Positions 13,550-20,106 of a stretch of DNA of 27,536 nt are shown piece by piece. Each line of letters opens with the position of its first letter. The first letter of the stretch is position 1. Below the pieces are notes generated by a model. It was not told the DNA's origin. It saw nothing but the letters and a program-made list of their open reading frames with translations, and did not search any database. A program made the position numbers and the translations under genes. The stretch comes from a virus, in the IMG/VR virus record IMGVR_UViG_3300028597_000058, positions 1 through 27,536 of that record; one strand, given 5' to 3'.

Positions 13550-14109
13550 TCAGACCCCCTTGTCCTTCTCGCGACCGAGATCCTCGATCATGATCAGTTG
13601 GAGGAACGACGAGTCCTCGGCCAACAGCTGCGACGGCAGGCAGCGGAACCGCTCACACAGGCCGAGGATCATGCGGGCGTCCGCTAGCTCGCGGGGGATC
13701 CTGACGGGAGTTCCATCGGCGGCAACTCCACCACCGACGGCACGCCACCGGATGACGGCTGACCTAAAGGGGCCGGCACCTCCCCGCCCGCAGCGGACAG
13801 CCACGCCGTGATCACGGCGAGGGCGTGGCGGGCGTCGAGCTTGCACAACTGCTCGAACGTGCACGGCACCGGTGCGCCGTGGTCGTCTTCGAGGTTCCAG
13901 CCGCGCAGCGCGTTCACCGCGAAGCCCGCGACGAGCTTCCCGAGCGCGGCGATCGACTCCTGCCCGGACCCGGACGCGGTGTTCGCCAGGTCGGACAGCT
14001 CCAGGTAGGTGCCGAACGGGACCGAGCCGGCATGCACCTCCAGGCCGTGCAACTCGTGCCCGGCGGGGAAGTCGATCGTGATCAGGGTGTTGGGGAGTCT
14101 GAATCCCAT
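13550..14109 (-). CDS. Tail assembly chaperone, -1 frameshift fusion (gpGT-like)
   Basis: This is the long chaperone product predicted from ribosome slippage. Translation starts at the ATG at 14109, runs 115 codons to the slippery CCCTTTA (13771-13765), shifts -1, and continues 71 codons to the TGA at 13550. The expected length is about 186 residues. The added tail has ADARMILGLCERFRCLPSQL and AEDSSFLQLIMIEDLG, which resembles the second chaperone of siphoviruses (a short helical domain with CLPSQL-AEDSSF). In related phages the fusion and the short form both bind the tape measure during tail assembly and are absent from the virion. The -1 frame also opens upstream without its own plausible start, supporting expression only by frameshift. 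Confidence 0.8.
13684..14109 (-). CDS. Tail assembly chaperone, short form (gpG-like)
   Basis: The ATG at 14109, with AGGAG upstream, encodes 141 residues ending at the TAG at 13684. The N-terminal 95 residues form the folded part (FPAGHELHGLEVHAGSVPFG, LELSDLANTASGSGQESIA, LARHALAVITAWLS-like helices). The last 30 residues are Gly/Pro/Ser-rich, and most of them lie after the slippery site, so only non-shifted ribosomes make them. Position just before the tape measure, length and the overlapping -1 frame match siphovirus tail assembly chaperones. Confidence 0.85.
   Translation of the reverse strand: MGFRLPNTLITIDFPAGHELHGLEVHAGSVPFGTYLELSDLANTASGSGQESIAALGKLVAGFAVNALRGWNLEDDHGAPVPCTFEQLCKLDARHALAVITAWLSAAGGEVPAPLGQPSSGGVPSVVELPPMELPSGSPAS
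13765..13771 (-). other. Programmed -1 frameshift site (C CCT TTA)
   Basis: On the minus strand the heptamer reads CCCTTTA and fits X XXY YYZ in the zero frame: codon 114 is CCT and codon 115 is TTA of the chaperone gene. After slipping, both tRNAs can pair with CCC and TTT, and the next codon is AGG. This is a canonical layout for siphovirus tail chaperones. Confidence 0.8.
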
Positions 14110-14141
14110 GCGGTACTCCTGCGGGGTTGTCTAGGGGTGGA

Positions 14142-14174
14142 GGCTCGCCCAGCACCCCTAGCACTGGGCGAGCC
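14142..14174 (-). terminator. Hairpin between the HNH gene and the chaperone gene
   Basis: GGCTCGCCCAG (14142-14152) pairs perfectly with CTGGGCGAGCC (14164-14174), an 11-bp stem with an 11-nt loop. It lies 73 bp after the HNH stop and 32 bp before the chaperone start. There is no U run. It likely ends or attenuates HNH-gene transcripts. The rest of the gap at 14110-14247 shows no gene. Confidence 0.6.
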
Positions 14175-14247
14175 GATCAGGGGCGGACATGCCAACGGCC
14201 CGCACGACAGGACGTCGCACGGGGCGCAGCAGGACTGCCAGGAGGGC

Positions 14248-15039
14248 CTAGGCGGGGACGGTGGTCAGCACGTCGCGCACGAGTTCGTCGTGCGGGCAGA
14301 TGCCGCCGTTGAGCTCGCGGCCGTGGTTGCAGTTGTGGCAGAGCACCCGGAACCCGGGAGGGAAGCCGTTGGCCCGGAGCCACGTCCAGTAGCCGCCGCC
14401 GCCCAGCTCTTTGCGCTGGCGACCGCCGCCGCCGTTGATGTGGTCGAGCGCGAGGAACATGGGCACCGACGTTCCGCAGCAGGAGCAGAACGGCACTGGG
14501 CCGCTGTACGCGCGTAGGCACTCCATGCGCAGCGCCTCCCGCGTCGCGCGGCGCTGTTCGGCGGCCTGGACGTCGCGGCACTCGTCGGAGCAGTAGCGCC
14601 GCTGGTCCATGCTGCCGACGAACTCTTTGCCGCATGTGGCACATGGCTTCGTCAGCGGCGGGCGGCAGACTCCACACAAGGTGCGGCCATCAGACCATCG
14701 GCTGAACTGCTTTCCGCAGCCCTCGCACCGAGTGGGGTGCATCGTGCCGTTCCGGCACCTCATGCACTGATTGCGATAGCCGCCCGTGTCAGCGCGGCGA
14801 GCGAACGCGGCGAGGGGCTTGACCTCGGTGCACTGACGGCAGCGCTTCAGCCCCTCGCCGACCTCGACCCCGAGGCAGGCGTCGCATGTGCCGCAGTTCC
14901 GGCACGGCCGGTCGTGCACCTTCGGCGCGGGTTTCGCCTTGCGTTGTGCGACGGCCTGCTCTGGTCGGCACACGCCACACCAGGCGTGCGCCTTCCCGCA
15001 TGACTTGACCTCGAACTTCTTGACGACGACGGCGCCCAC
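14248..15039 (-). CDS. HNH endonuclease with multiple zinc-finger-like Cys pairs
   Basis: The GTG at 15039, with GGGGGG five bases upstream, gives 263 residues. The N-terminal 170 residues are packed with Cys pairs (CGVC, CRNCGTCDAC, CRQC, CMRC, CEGCG, CATCGKEF, YCSDEC), suggesting several zinc knuckles. The HNH core follows: FLALDHINGGG (Asp199, His200), then GYWTWLRANGFPPGFRVLCH and CNHGRELNGGICPH. Phage HNH homing endonucleases use this layout; the His activates the nucleophile and the Cys cluster holds structure. It splits the tail-tube gene from the chaperone gene and is flanked by hairpins, which is typical of a mobile, independently expressed insertion. Its cut site cannot be read here. 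Confidence 0.88.
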   Translation of the reverse strand: MGAVVVKKFEVKSCGKAHAWCGVCRPEQAVAQRKAKPAPKVHDRPCRNCGTCDACLGVEVGEGLKRCRQCTEVKPLAAFARRADTGGYRNQCMRCRNGTMHPTRCEGCGKQFSRWSDGRTLCGVCRPPLTKPCATCGKEFVGSMDQRRYCSDECRDVQAAEQRRATREALRMECLRAYSGPVPFCSCCGTSVPMFLALDHINGGGGRQRKELGGGGYWTWLRANGFPPGFRVLCHNCNHGRELNGGICPHDELVRDVLTTVPA

Positions 15040-15047
15040 GCATCCCC

Positions 15048-15069
15048 CCAGGTCGAAAGATTGACCTGG
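15048..15069 (-). promoter_or_regulatory. Hairpin touching the HNH ribosome binding site
   Basis: CCAGGTC (15048-15054) and GACCTGG (15063-15069) form a 7-bp perfect stem with an 8-nt loop. On the minus strand the downstream arm ends next to the GGGG of the HNH ribosome binding site, which could restrict translation of the HNH gene. No separate promoter could be identified. Confidence 0.4.
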
Positions 15070-15097
15070 TGATCATACCGGGGACTAGTTGACGCCA

Positions 15098-15111
15098 CCC
15101 ACTTAGGTGGG
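15098..15111 (-). terminator. Small hairpin just after the tail-tube stop
   Basis: CCCAC (15098-15102) pairs with GTGGG (15107-15111) around TTAG, one base past the tail-tube stop at 15113. The stem is short, so it is a weak terminator or attenuator candidate. Confidence 0.35.
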
Positions 15112-15112
15112 C

Positions 15113-15520
15113 CTAGCTCCAAACGGGAACGCTTCCATCCCCAAGGGCACCTTCGGCCGACCACGTAGCCGAGCCATCGTCCTCACGGGTGAGCGCGTAG
15201 GAGAAAAACTTGGACTCGCAGGCGAGGACCTTCGTGGCGATGGTGAGCGTCACCATCCGCAGCACATCCGTCGACGGCACGGTGGAGAACACGGCGTGCG
15301 CGCCCGTGGTCGCGGTCGTGTCGAGCGTGCCCTCGAAGGTCACGGTGAAGTCGGCCAGGCCGAGGAGGCGTTCCCGCGCGGACTTGTCGACGCCGGTGAC
15401 GTCGAGCTCTTCGCGGGGGGTGTCCCACTCGGCCGTGGTGACGCTGTTGGAGATGGTTCGGGCGGTGCCGCTGCTGTCGTCGACAGCAATCGCCATCCCG
15501 AGGCCGGTTACCTTTGCCAT
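15113..15520 (-). CDS. Major tail tube protein
   Basis: The ATG at 15520 with AAGGGGG upstream gives 135 residues; an upstream in-frame start lacks support and the paralogue begins at the same MAKVTGLG. The sequence is beta-rich with EELDVTGVDKSARERLLGL, a central FTVTFEGTLD strand and YALTREDDGSATWSAEG near the end, a pattern of actinophage tail-tube proteins. Position two genes before the tape measure fits the tail tube, with only the HNH gene intruding. It is closely related to the gene at 16819. A strong intrinsic terminator lies immediately upstream. Confidence 0.8.
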   Translation of the reverse strand: MAKVTGLGMAIAVDDSSGTARTISNSVTTAEWDTPREELDVTGVDKSARERLLGLADFTVTFEGTLDTTATTGAHAVFSTVPSTDVLRMVTLTIATKVLACESKFFSYALTREDDGSATWSAEGALGDGSVPVWS

Positions 15521-15554
15521 AGCTAACGATCCCCCTTGAAGGGCTCTGACCAGC

Positions 15555-15580
15555 AAAAAAGCGCCGCCGGTCGGCGACGC
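15555..15580 (-). terminator. Intrinsic terminator with a U6 run, upstream of the tail-tube gene
   Basis: On the minus strand GCGTCGCC (15580-15573) pairs with GGCGGCGC (15568-15561), with one G-U pair, around a GACC tetraloop, and TTTTTT follows directly (15560-15555). It is the only U-tailed terminator seen in the window and it lies inside the structural gene run, 33 bp after the stop at 15614 and 34 bp before the next start. Confidence 0.75.
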
Positions 15581-15613
15581 TCGTGGGTACGCGGGGCGAG
15601 CCCCGGGGTAGGT

Positions 15614-16072
15614 CTAGCCGCGGGCGCGCATGGCGGCGTACTGCTCGACGTGTTCGCCGAGGGTGTCCGTCCACTGCGTCTGTCCGACCTCGCGCCGGCC
15701 CCGTCGGGGGTCACGCAGGATGTACAGCGGCTCACGCTCGACGGGGACGCGGTGGCGGATGTCGTCGGATGCGGTGCACCGCTGGCCGGGCTCGTAGGTG
15801 AACACGGTCAGCCCGAGCGGATCCCGCGACTCGACCGCGCGGCGGGTGCGGTCGGCGCGCAGGTACGCGGCCTGCGCCTGCCCCAACGGTGTGGCCTCGT
15901 CGATGCGCAGCGCGAAGCCCAACCGCCAGCCGTCGCATTCGATCTCGGCGCAGGTCGCGGCCCGCCAGAAGTCCAGCGTCGGGTCCTGCGGGCGGTGCAG
16001 GATGTGGCCGTTGCTGGCCGAGCGGGGGATCCGGGTCGGGGTGGCGCGACGTGCGCGGCGTCCTCTGCGCAT
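15614..16072 (-). CDS. Hypothetical protein between the two tail-tube-type genes (152 aa)
   Basis: Starts at the ATG at 16072, 3 nt past the stop of the upstream gene. The first 20 residues are strongly basic (MRRGRRARRATPTR). Then come ATCAEIECDGWRLGFALRID, PLGQAQAAYLRADRTRRAV and YEPGQRCTASDDIR. There are three Cys but no zinc-like spacing, and no membrane span. The family is not recognised. Tight spacing after the larger tail-tube-type gene suggests a tail role; a terminator follows it. Confidence 0.6.
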   Translation of the reverse strand: MRRGRRARRATPTRIPRSASNGHILHRPQDPTLDFWRAATCAEIECDGWRLGFALRIDEATPLGQAQAAYLRADRTRRAVESRDPLGLTVFTYEPGQRCTASDDIRHRVPVEREPLYILRDPRRGRREVGQTQWTDTLGEHVEQYAAMRARG

Positions 16073-16075
16073 GGC

Positions 16076-16819
16076 CTAAAACGCGACGGAGGTCAAGTTC
16101 TTCGCCACTGCTACGACGAAGCTGCACTCGGAGAACGTCCCGCTCGTGGTCACCCGCAGGTAGCGCTCGACCGCGAGGGCGCGGGTGGTTTGGATCCGTT
16201 CCGCGCCCGCTGCGGTGGCTGCGGTGAACGCGCCGCCGGTGACGGCGGCGTAGGTGTCGCCGGAGTTGTCCGAGGACTCTTGGATCGTGATCGTGCAGCT
16301 CGTGCCCGTGAATGAGAGGACCTGCACGTACGCCTGCAGCCCGAAGTTCGTGGTCGCGATGGACGCCCCGAAGTCCAGGGGCGACCCGTTCGTCGCGCTC
16401 GTGTCGGAGCGGATCCCGGCGGTGAGCAGGTGCCCCCACTCCAGGCCGTACGCGTTGGAGAGGAACTCGGTCTCGGCGGTGAGCGACCCGTCGTCTTCGC
16501 GGGTGGGGGCGTAGTTGGCCTGCTTGGCGACCATGCACGCGGCCGGATCCCCGATCGCGCTGCCGGCCACGTACATAACGTGCACGTCCGACGTGGGGAG
16601 CGCGGCGAACGAGGCGTGCGCACGGTCGGGGTTGAACCACGACGTCGCCGTGATCAGCCCGTCGCGGGGGCCGAGGAGACGTTCCTTCGCGGACTTGTCG
16701 ATGCCGGTGCACTCCAGCTCCTCGGCGGAGCCGGTGATCTCGTCCAGCGCGGTGATGTCGCCGGAGACGTTGACGCCACCCACGAGCAGGAGGTGCCCGA
16801 GGCCCGTTACTTTTGCCAC
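16076..16819 (-). CDS. Second tail-tube-type protein with C-terminal beta domain
   Basis: The GTG at 16819 with AAAGGG upstream gives 247 residues. Residues 1-130 are a paralogue of the 135-residue tail-tube protein: both open MAKVTGLG, both have a VTG/CTG-IDKSAKERLLG segment and APTREDDGS near residue 110. Residues about 130-247 are an added beta domain (CTITIQESSDNSGDTYAAVT, LAVERYLRVTTSGTF), similar in style to the virion protein at 26082. It could be a second tube, a neck tube or a decorated tube subunit. The close pairing suggests local duplication. Confidence 0.75.
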   Translation of the reverse strand: MAKVTGLGHLLLVGGVNVSGDITALDEITGSAEELECTGIDKSAKERLLGPRDGLITATSWFNPDRAHASFAALPTSDVHVMYVAGSAIGDPAACMVAKQANYAPTREDDGSLTAETEFLSNAYGLEWGHLLTAGIRSDTSATNGSPLDFGASIATTNFGLQAYVQVLSFTGTSCTITIQESSDNSGDTYAAVTGGAFTAATAAGAERIQTTRALAVERYLRVTTSGTFSECSFVVAVAKNLTSVAF

Positions 16820-16840
16820 GTCAGAGGCCCTTTCTTTCGG

Positions 16841-17293
16841 TCACTGGGCCTGTGCGAACAGGTCGTCGACGAGGAGTGGGAGGGTGATCACGAACACGCG
16901 ATACAGCTGGTCGTCCTGGGGGAGGTAGCCGGCTTTTCCGCGCATCCCGTCGCCGCCGGCCATGCCGAGCAGGTCGACTGCGGTGACCGTCCCGTCGAGG
17001 TCGAAGTCACCGCTGTAGGCGCGCATGAGGGCGTCGGCGGCGGCGAGCAGCTGCGGGTCGACTTCGTCGCCGCCGACCGGGGTCTGCAGCCGGATGGACA
17101 GGGTGACGAGGGCAGACGTGGAGGCGAGGCCGCCGCGGCGCTTGACAGGCAGCACCTCGTCGACCCACACCGCCGCGGTGACGCCCTGCCCCGGCCCGTT
17201 CTCCGGCTCGTGCCCGGCAGACCGCTCAAGATGACCCGTGGCCAGGGCGTGGCTTTCCACCGCCGCACGGATCGCGGCCAAGTCCAGCGCCAC
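16841..17293 (-). CDS. Probable tail terminator or tail completion protein
   Basis: The GTG at 17293 gives 150 residues, 3 nt past the previous stop. The layout has an N-terminal helix (LDLAAIRAAVESHALATGHL), a strand-rich centre with AAVWVDEVLPVKRR and ALVTLSIRLQTPV, a helix (PQLLAAADALMRAYSGDFDL) and a final strand (LYRVFVITLPLLVDDLF). This matches the small alpha/beta tail-terminator class by shape and by position just before the tail-tube genes. There is no exact family motif, so the name is from context. Confidence 0.65.
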   Translation of the reverse strand: MALDLAAIRAAVESHALATGHLERSAGHEPENGPGQGVTAAVWVDEVLPVKRRGGLASTSALVTLSIRLQTPVGGDEVDPQLLAAADALMRAYSGDFDLDGTVTAVDLLGMAGGDGMRGKAGYLPQDDQLYRVFVITLPLLVDDLFAQAQ

Positions 17294-17296
17294 CCG

Positions 17297-17677
17297 TCAG
17301 CCCATCTTCCCGATGTGGCGGGACAGGGTGCCCTGGACGATGCCGGGGACCTTGGCCTCGAGGGTGGCGGTGGCGCGCTGCGCGGAGTAGTAGCCGCGGA
17401 ACCGGGTCGGCTTGCTGCCGTGGTAACCGGTCTCCAACCACGGCCCGTACACAATGCCGCGGTCGTGCACGACCTGGTCAGCGCCGCGCTGCGTCACCGT
17501 TATCTGCGTCTCGTAGTACGGCGTGGGGTTGCGGATGGAGCGGTTGAGGTTGGTCATCCACTCGCTGTAGGCCTGGGCGGCGACGTCGCGCTTGGCGTCC
17601 TCCACGAAGGCGTCGACGGCGGCGAGGGCCCTGCCATCAAACATCGGGCCGGACAGGTTGATGTTGACCGAGGTCAC
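17297..17677 (-). CDS. HK97 gp10-like neck protein
   Basis: The GTG at 17677, with GAGGAGG eight bases upstream, gives 126 residues; the frame is open further upstream but without a ribosome site. It has an N-terminal strand (TSVNINLSGPMFDG), a helix (AVDAFVEDAKRDVAAQAYSE), and the basic segment YGPWLETGYHGSKPTRFRG followed by a helix. This Tyr-Gly-Pro-...-Glu-x-Gly pattern is usual in HK97 gp10-type head-tail joining proteins. It is followed directly by the tail-terminator-type gene, as in other siphoviruses. Confidence 0.7.
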   Translation of the reverse strand: MTSVNINLSGPMFDGRALAAVDAFVEDAKRDVAAQAYSEWMTNLNRSIRNPTPYYETQITVTQRGADQVVHDRGIVYGPWLETGYHGSKPTRFRGYYSAQRATATLEAKVPGIVQGTLSRHIGKMG

Positions 17678-17742
17678 GGGCGGGGCCTCCTCGTCATGAC
17701 GCGGGGGCAGTGAAGGTGTCACCGGCGGGATGTGTCCGCAGG

Positions 17743-18108
17743 TCAGGAGGCCAACGTCAAGGAGACGTCGATATCGCCGGAGGCCACGGTGAACGTGTCC
17801 GCTGCGGTGACCGCGCTGGCGGTGACGGTGCCGGAGAACCCGAACGTGCCCGCCGTGCTGGCGGTCCAGAACGTAGCGTGCGTGTAGTCCTCCGACCCGG
17901 CGACGTTGGTCCACTGCACCTGAGCGGAGCTCGCGACCGCGCCACCCGAGGCGCTGCCCCATGTGACCTGCTTACGGGTGGTCTCCGTCGCCGCGTTGCT
18001 GGTGCCGGCCGATCCGGGGGCTGCGGTGTGCATCTTCACCCACGGGTAGGCGGCTACCAGCGTGTCGAGTGCGCTGTTGGCGGCGGTCGGGCCCCATCCC
18101 TCAGCCAT
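17743..18108 (-). CDS. Phage virion protein, tail-fibre/neck accessory type (121 aa)
   Basis: Starts at the ATG at 18108 with a perfect AGGAGGAG upstream. It opens with LDTLVAAYPWVKMHTAAPGS and continues AATETTRKQVTWGSASGG and VQWTNVAGSEDYTHATFW, a Ser/Thr/Gly-rich beta protein of a type often seen in actinophage structural regions. It lies between a zinc-binding small protein and the gp10-like gene. A 65-bp gap follows with nothing supported in it. A virion role is likely; the exact position in the particle is not known. Confidence 0.65.
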   Translation of the reverse strand: MAEGWGPTAANSALDTLVAAYPWVKMHTAAPGSAGTSNAATETTRKQVTWGSASGGAVASSAQVQWTNVAGSEDYTHATFWTASTAGTFGFSGTVTASAVTAADTFTVASGDIDVSLTLAS

Positions 18109-18346
18109 GTGTCTCCTCCTGGGCGCGGGCCGCCCGCTGGGCGGCGAGATGGTCGATCAGGTCTTGCCCGGTTCGGCCGCCGGCCTCGCGCATCGTCTGC
18201 TGGCACAGGGCGCAGCCGGCGGCGGCGCAGCAGTCGAGGTGCTTCGGGGTGGGCGGGCCCACCCCTGGGCGGTTGAGGATGCCGACGACGTGGCGGGGGT
18301 GGGTGTCGCGCTGGCCGCACACGGCGCAGCCACGAGTGAGAGCCAT
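18101..18346 (-). CDS. Small zinc-binding-type protein (81 aa)
   Basis: Starts at the ATG at 18346, overlapping the TGA of the connector gene as TGATG. It has a CAVCG knuckle at residues 7-11, conserved-looking HPRHVVGILNRPG, then KHLDCCAAAGCALC near 36-49, so two Cys pairs plus His. The C-terminal half is helical and basic. The pattern fits a small treble-clef or zinc-ribbon fold; such small genes are frequent between connector and neck genes in actinophages. No function is known. Confidence 0.65.
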   Translation of the reverse strand: MALTRGCAVCGQRDTHPRHVVGILNRPGVGPPTPKHLDCCAAAGCALCQQTMREAGGRTGQDLIDHLAAQRAARAQEETHG

Positions 18347-19389
18347 CAGACGGCGGCCTTTCGTCCCTTGCGCCCGTGGGCGCGGTACACCTGCTTGCGC
18401 AGGTCGTTGAGGTCGCCGCCGGAGGCGTTGCGTGTGGCGTCGCCGGACCCGACGGTGCGGGCGTAGGCGGACTGCTCTCGGGCCAGCGCGACGAGGGTTT
18501 CGGCGATGGTGAGCTGCACGACCAGCGGCGGCGGCGTGTGCCGGTACACGGTGGCGGCGGTGTCGTGGGCTGCGGCGGTGGTGCCGCGCTGCCCCCGCTC
18601 GACGGTCAGCGTGCGCGGCGCGTACACGGTCGCCCCGGTGGTGTGGGCGGCCAGCACCGACCCGGACCAGGCGCGCTCCACGATCAGCGTGGTCGCGGTG
18701 AGGTCGGTGACCAGCATCCGCTCCGAGTCGACGGTGAGGACTTCGCCCGCGGTGATGCCCGAGGTGGAGGCCACGGTGACCGTGGTGCCCGCCTTGCTGC
18801 TGGCCAGGTCCGCGGAGATCGTCTTCCCGGTGGTGAGCAGGCTGCGGCGGGTGACCTGCATGTACTCGGAGTCGACGAGCAGCAGCGACCCGACCCCGAT
18901 GGTGGAGGAGTCGGTGACGTCCACCCCGGTCTCCGAGGTGTCGAGCGCCTCAGCCAGGGCGCCCGCGCTGGTGGTGTCGTTGCAGGCGCCGAAGACGCCG
19001 GTGAGGGCCACGGAGCGCTGGTGGGTGTCCCCCGCGTCGAGGGAGTCGTCGCCGGACAGGTCGATCTCCAGGCGGGTGTACGGCGGGCCCGTGGACCGCG
19101 GCTCGAGGAAGTAGTCGGTGAGCGTCGTCCCTCCGGAAGCGAACGTGGTGAGGGAGATGAGCTCCGTCGAGCCGTCGAGCCACAGCCGGTAGCTGGTGCC
19201 GTGCTGGTCGGTGGGCCAGTCCACATAGCGGGTCGTGGCGGTCGGGTAGAAGACCCTGTGCGTCAGCGACTCGACCGATCGGGACGCGGCGCCGAGCAGC
19301 CGGTCAATCTGCGCGGCCACCCGCGCGGTCTCGGCGACGTCGAGCGCGGCCATCACGTCCTCACGGCTGGCGTAGACAGGCGTGGCCAT
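18346..19389 (-). CDS. Head-tail connector (gp6-like) with an inserted repeat domain
   Basis: The ATG at 19389, with GGGAGGGGTG upstream and 4 nt past the previous stop, gives 347 residues. Residues 1-70 are the helical connector head (VYASREDVMAALDVAE, IDRLLGAASRSVESLTHRVF). Residues about 70-140 are strand-rich with WLDGSTELISLTTFASGG. An insert at about 145-282 contains two copies of a DSExMxVT unit (VDSEYMQVTR, VDSERMLVTD) and two ERGxxG...AAHxTxATVY units. The end returns to the connector fold (VQLTIAETLVALAREQSAYA). The protein links portal to neck in the capsid opening. The insert is unusual. Confidence 0.8.
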   Translation of the reverse strand: MATPVYASREDVMAALDVAETARVAAQIDRLLGAASRSVESLTHRVFYPTATTRYVDWPTDQHGTSYRLWLDGSTELISLTTFASGGTTLTDYFLEPRSTGPPYTRLEIDLSGDDSLDAGDTHQRSVALTGVFGACNDTTSAGALAEALDTSETGVDVTDSSTIGVGSLLLVDSEYMQVTRRSLLTTGKTISADLASSKAGTTVTVASTSGITAGEVLTVDSERMLVTDLTATTLIVERAWSGSVLAAHTTGATVYAPRTLTVERGQRGTTAAAHDTAATVYRHTPPPLVVQLTIAETLVALAREQSAYARTVGSGDATRNASGGDLNDLRKQVYRAHGRKGRKAAV

Positions 19390-19393
19390 GGCG

Positions 19394-20053
19394 TCACCCC
19401 TCCCAGCCGTCGTATTTGCAGTGGAGGCGGCCGCGCACCAGCTCCAGCGGCTCGCCGTCGTTCGGGCAGGCCACCGGGCGGGGTGGGGGCCGGTAGGTGC
19501 GGGCCTCGCGGACCAGGGCCAGCAGCGGCCCCCACGATCCGCTCTCCACCGCCGGCGGGGGCACGTACTGCACAAGGGTCGCCGTGAGGGCGCCCAGGTC
19601 TACGGCGATCGCGCCGGGGATGGCGCCCGCGACCGACCCGACCACGTTCGCCGACAGCGCGCCCAGCGGAGCGGCGATGCTGCCCGAGGTGGCGCGGGTA
19701 CCGGCCACAGTCGCGGTGAGCGCGCCGAGGGGCGCTGCCACTGAGCCGGGGGTGGTGCGGGTACCGGCCACAGTCGCCGACAGGCCGCCCAGGCTGGCGT
19801 TGACGGTGCCGGGAGTGGCGCGGGTACCGGCCACGGTGGCGGTGAGGCCGCCCAGGCTGGCGTTGACGGTGCCGACCTTGCCGGAAACACCCGACAGCGA
19901 CGCATCAAGCCCGCCGAGGGTGGCGGCGATGCTGCCCGAGGTGGCGCGGGTACCGGCCACAGTCGCCGACAGGCCGCCCAGGCTGGCGTTGACGGTGCCG
20001 GTGACGGCGCCGGCCTCAGGGATGTAGTAGGCGGCGTGGTAGGCGTACAGCAC
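19394..20053 (-). CDS. Tandem-repeat virion protein with C-terminal zinc ribbon
   Basis: The GTG at 20053, with GGAGGAG upstream, gives 219 residues. Residues 19-166 are seven 20-23-residue repeats, mostly 21, for example GTVNASLGGLTATVAGTRAT. Each has the form G-[TS]-[VI]-x-A-x-LG-x-L-x-A-x-[VL]. The C-terminus has a zinc ribbon: CPNDGEPLELVRGRLHCKYD (two Cys pairs incomplete, with Asp/His as other possible ligands). Repeats like these could form a beta-solenoid or fibre stalk. The gene immediately precedes the connector and follows the plus-strand gene. A virion fibre or decoration role is inferred. Confidence 0.7.
   Translation of the reverse strand: MLYAYHAAYYIPEAGAVTGTVNASLGGLSATVAGTRATSGSIAATLGGLDASLSGVSGKVGTVNASLGGLTATVAGTRATPGTVNASLGGLSATVAGTRTTPGSVAAPLGALTATVAGTRATSGSIAAPLGALSANVVGSVAGAIPGAIAVDLGALTATLVQYVPPPAVESGSWGPLLALVREARTYRPPPRPVACPNDGEPLELVRGRLHCKYDGWEG
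19556..19999 (-). repeat. Seven tandem ~63-bp coding repeats
   Basis: Units of 63 bp (one of 69, the last incomplete) encode the 21-residue repeats of the protein at 20053. Nearly identical DNA recurs, such as GCCGCCCAGGCTGGCGTTGA near 19787, 19850 and 19975 on the plus strand. The near-identity at the DNA level implies recent duplication or gene conversion, and copy number may vary between relatives. Confidence 0.8.
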
Positions 20054-20106
20054 TCCGAGGCTCCTCCGCGGTAACGCCCGGCGGGGCTGCCAGCGACAGT
20101 CACGGC

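Noticed and set aside
13693-13697. CCCCC run near the end of the short chaperone as slippery site
   Set aside because: A single-tRNA slip is possible there, but CCCTTTA upstream is a full canonical heptamer in phase.
13550-14164. Chaperone second frame read as an independent 204-residue gene
   Set aside because: Only its C-terminal part looks like a protein; the rest is antisense-like composition. The slippery heptamer explains its expression.
19390-19575. N-terminal extension of the connector gene to 19575
   Set aside because: The extra 62 residues are Arg/Trp-rich shadow of the upstream gene. The ATG at 19389 has a strong ribosome site and follows the previous stop by 4 nt.
19556-19999. 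63-bp repeats as CRISPR or replication iterons
   Set aside because: They form a continuous reading frame of 21-residue units with no spacers.
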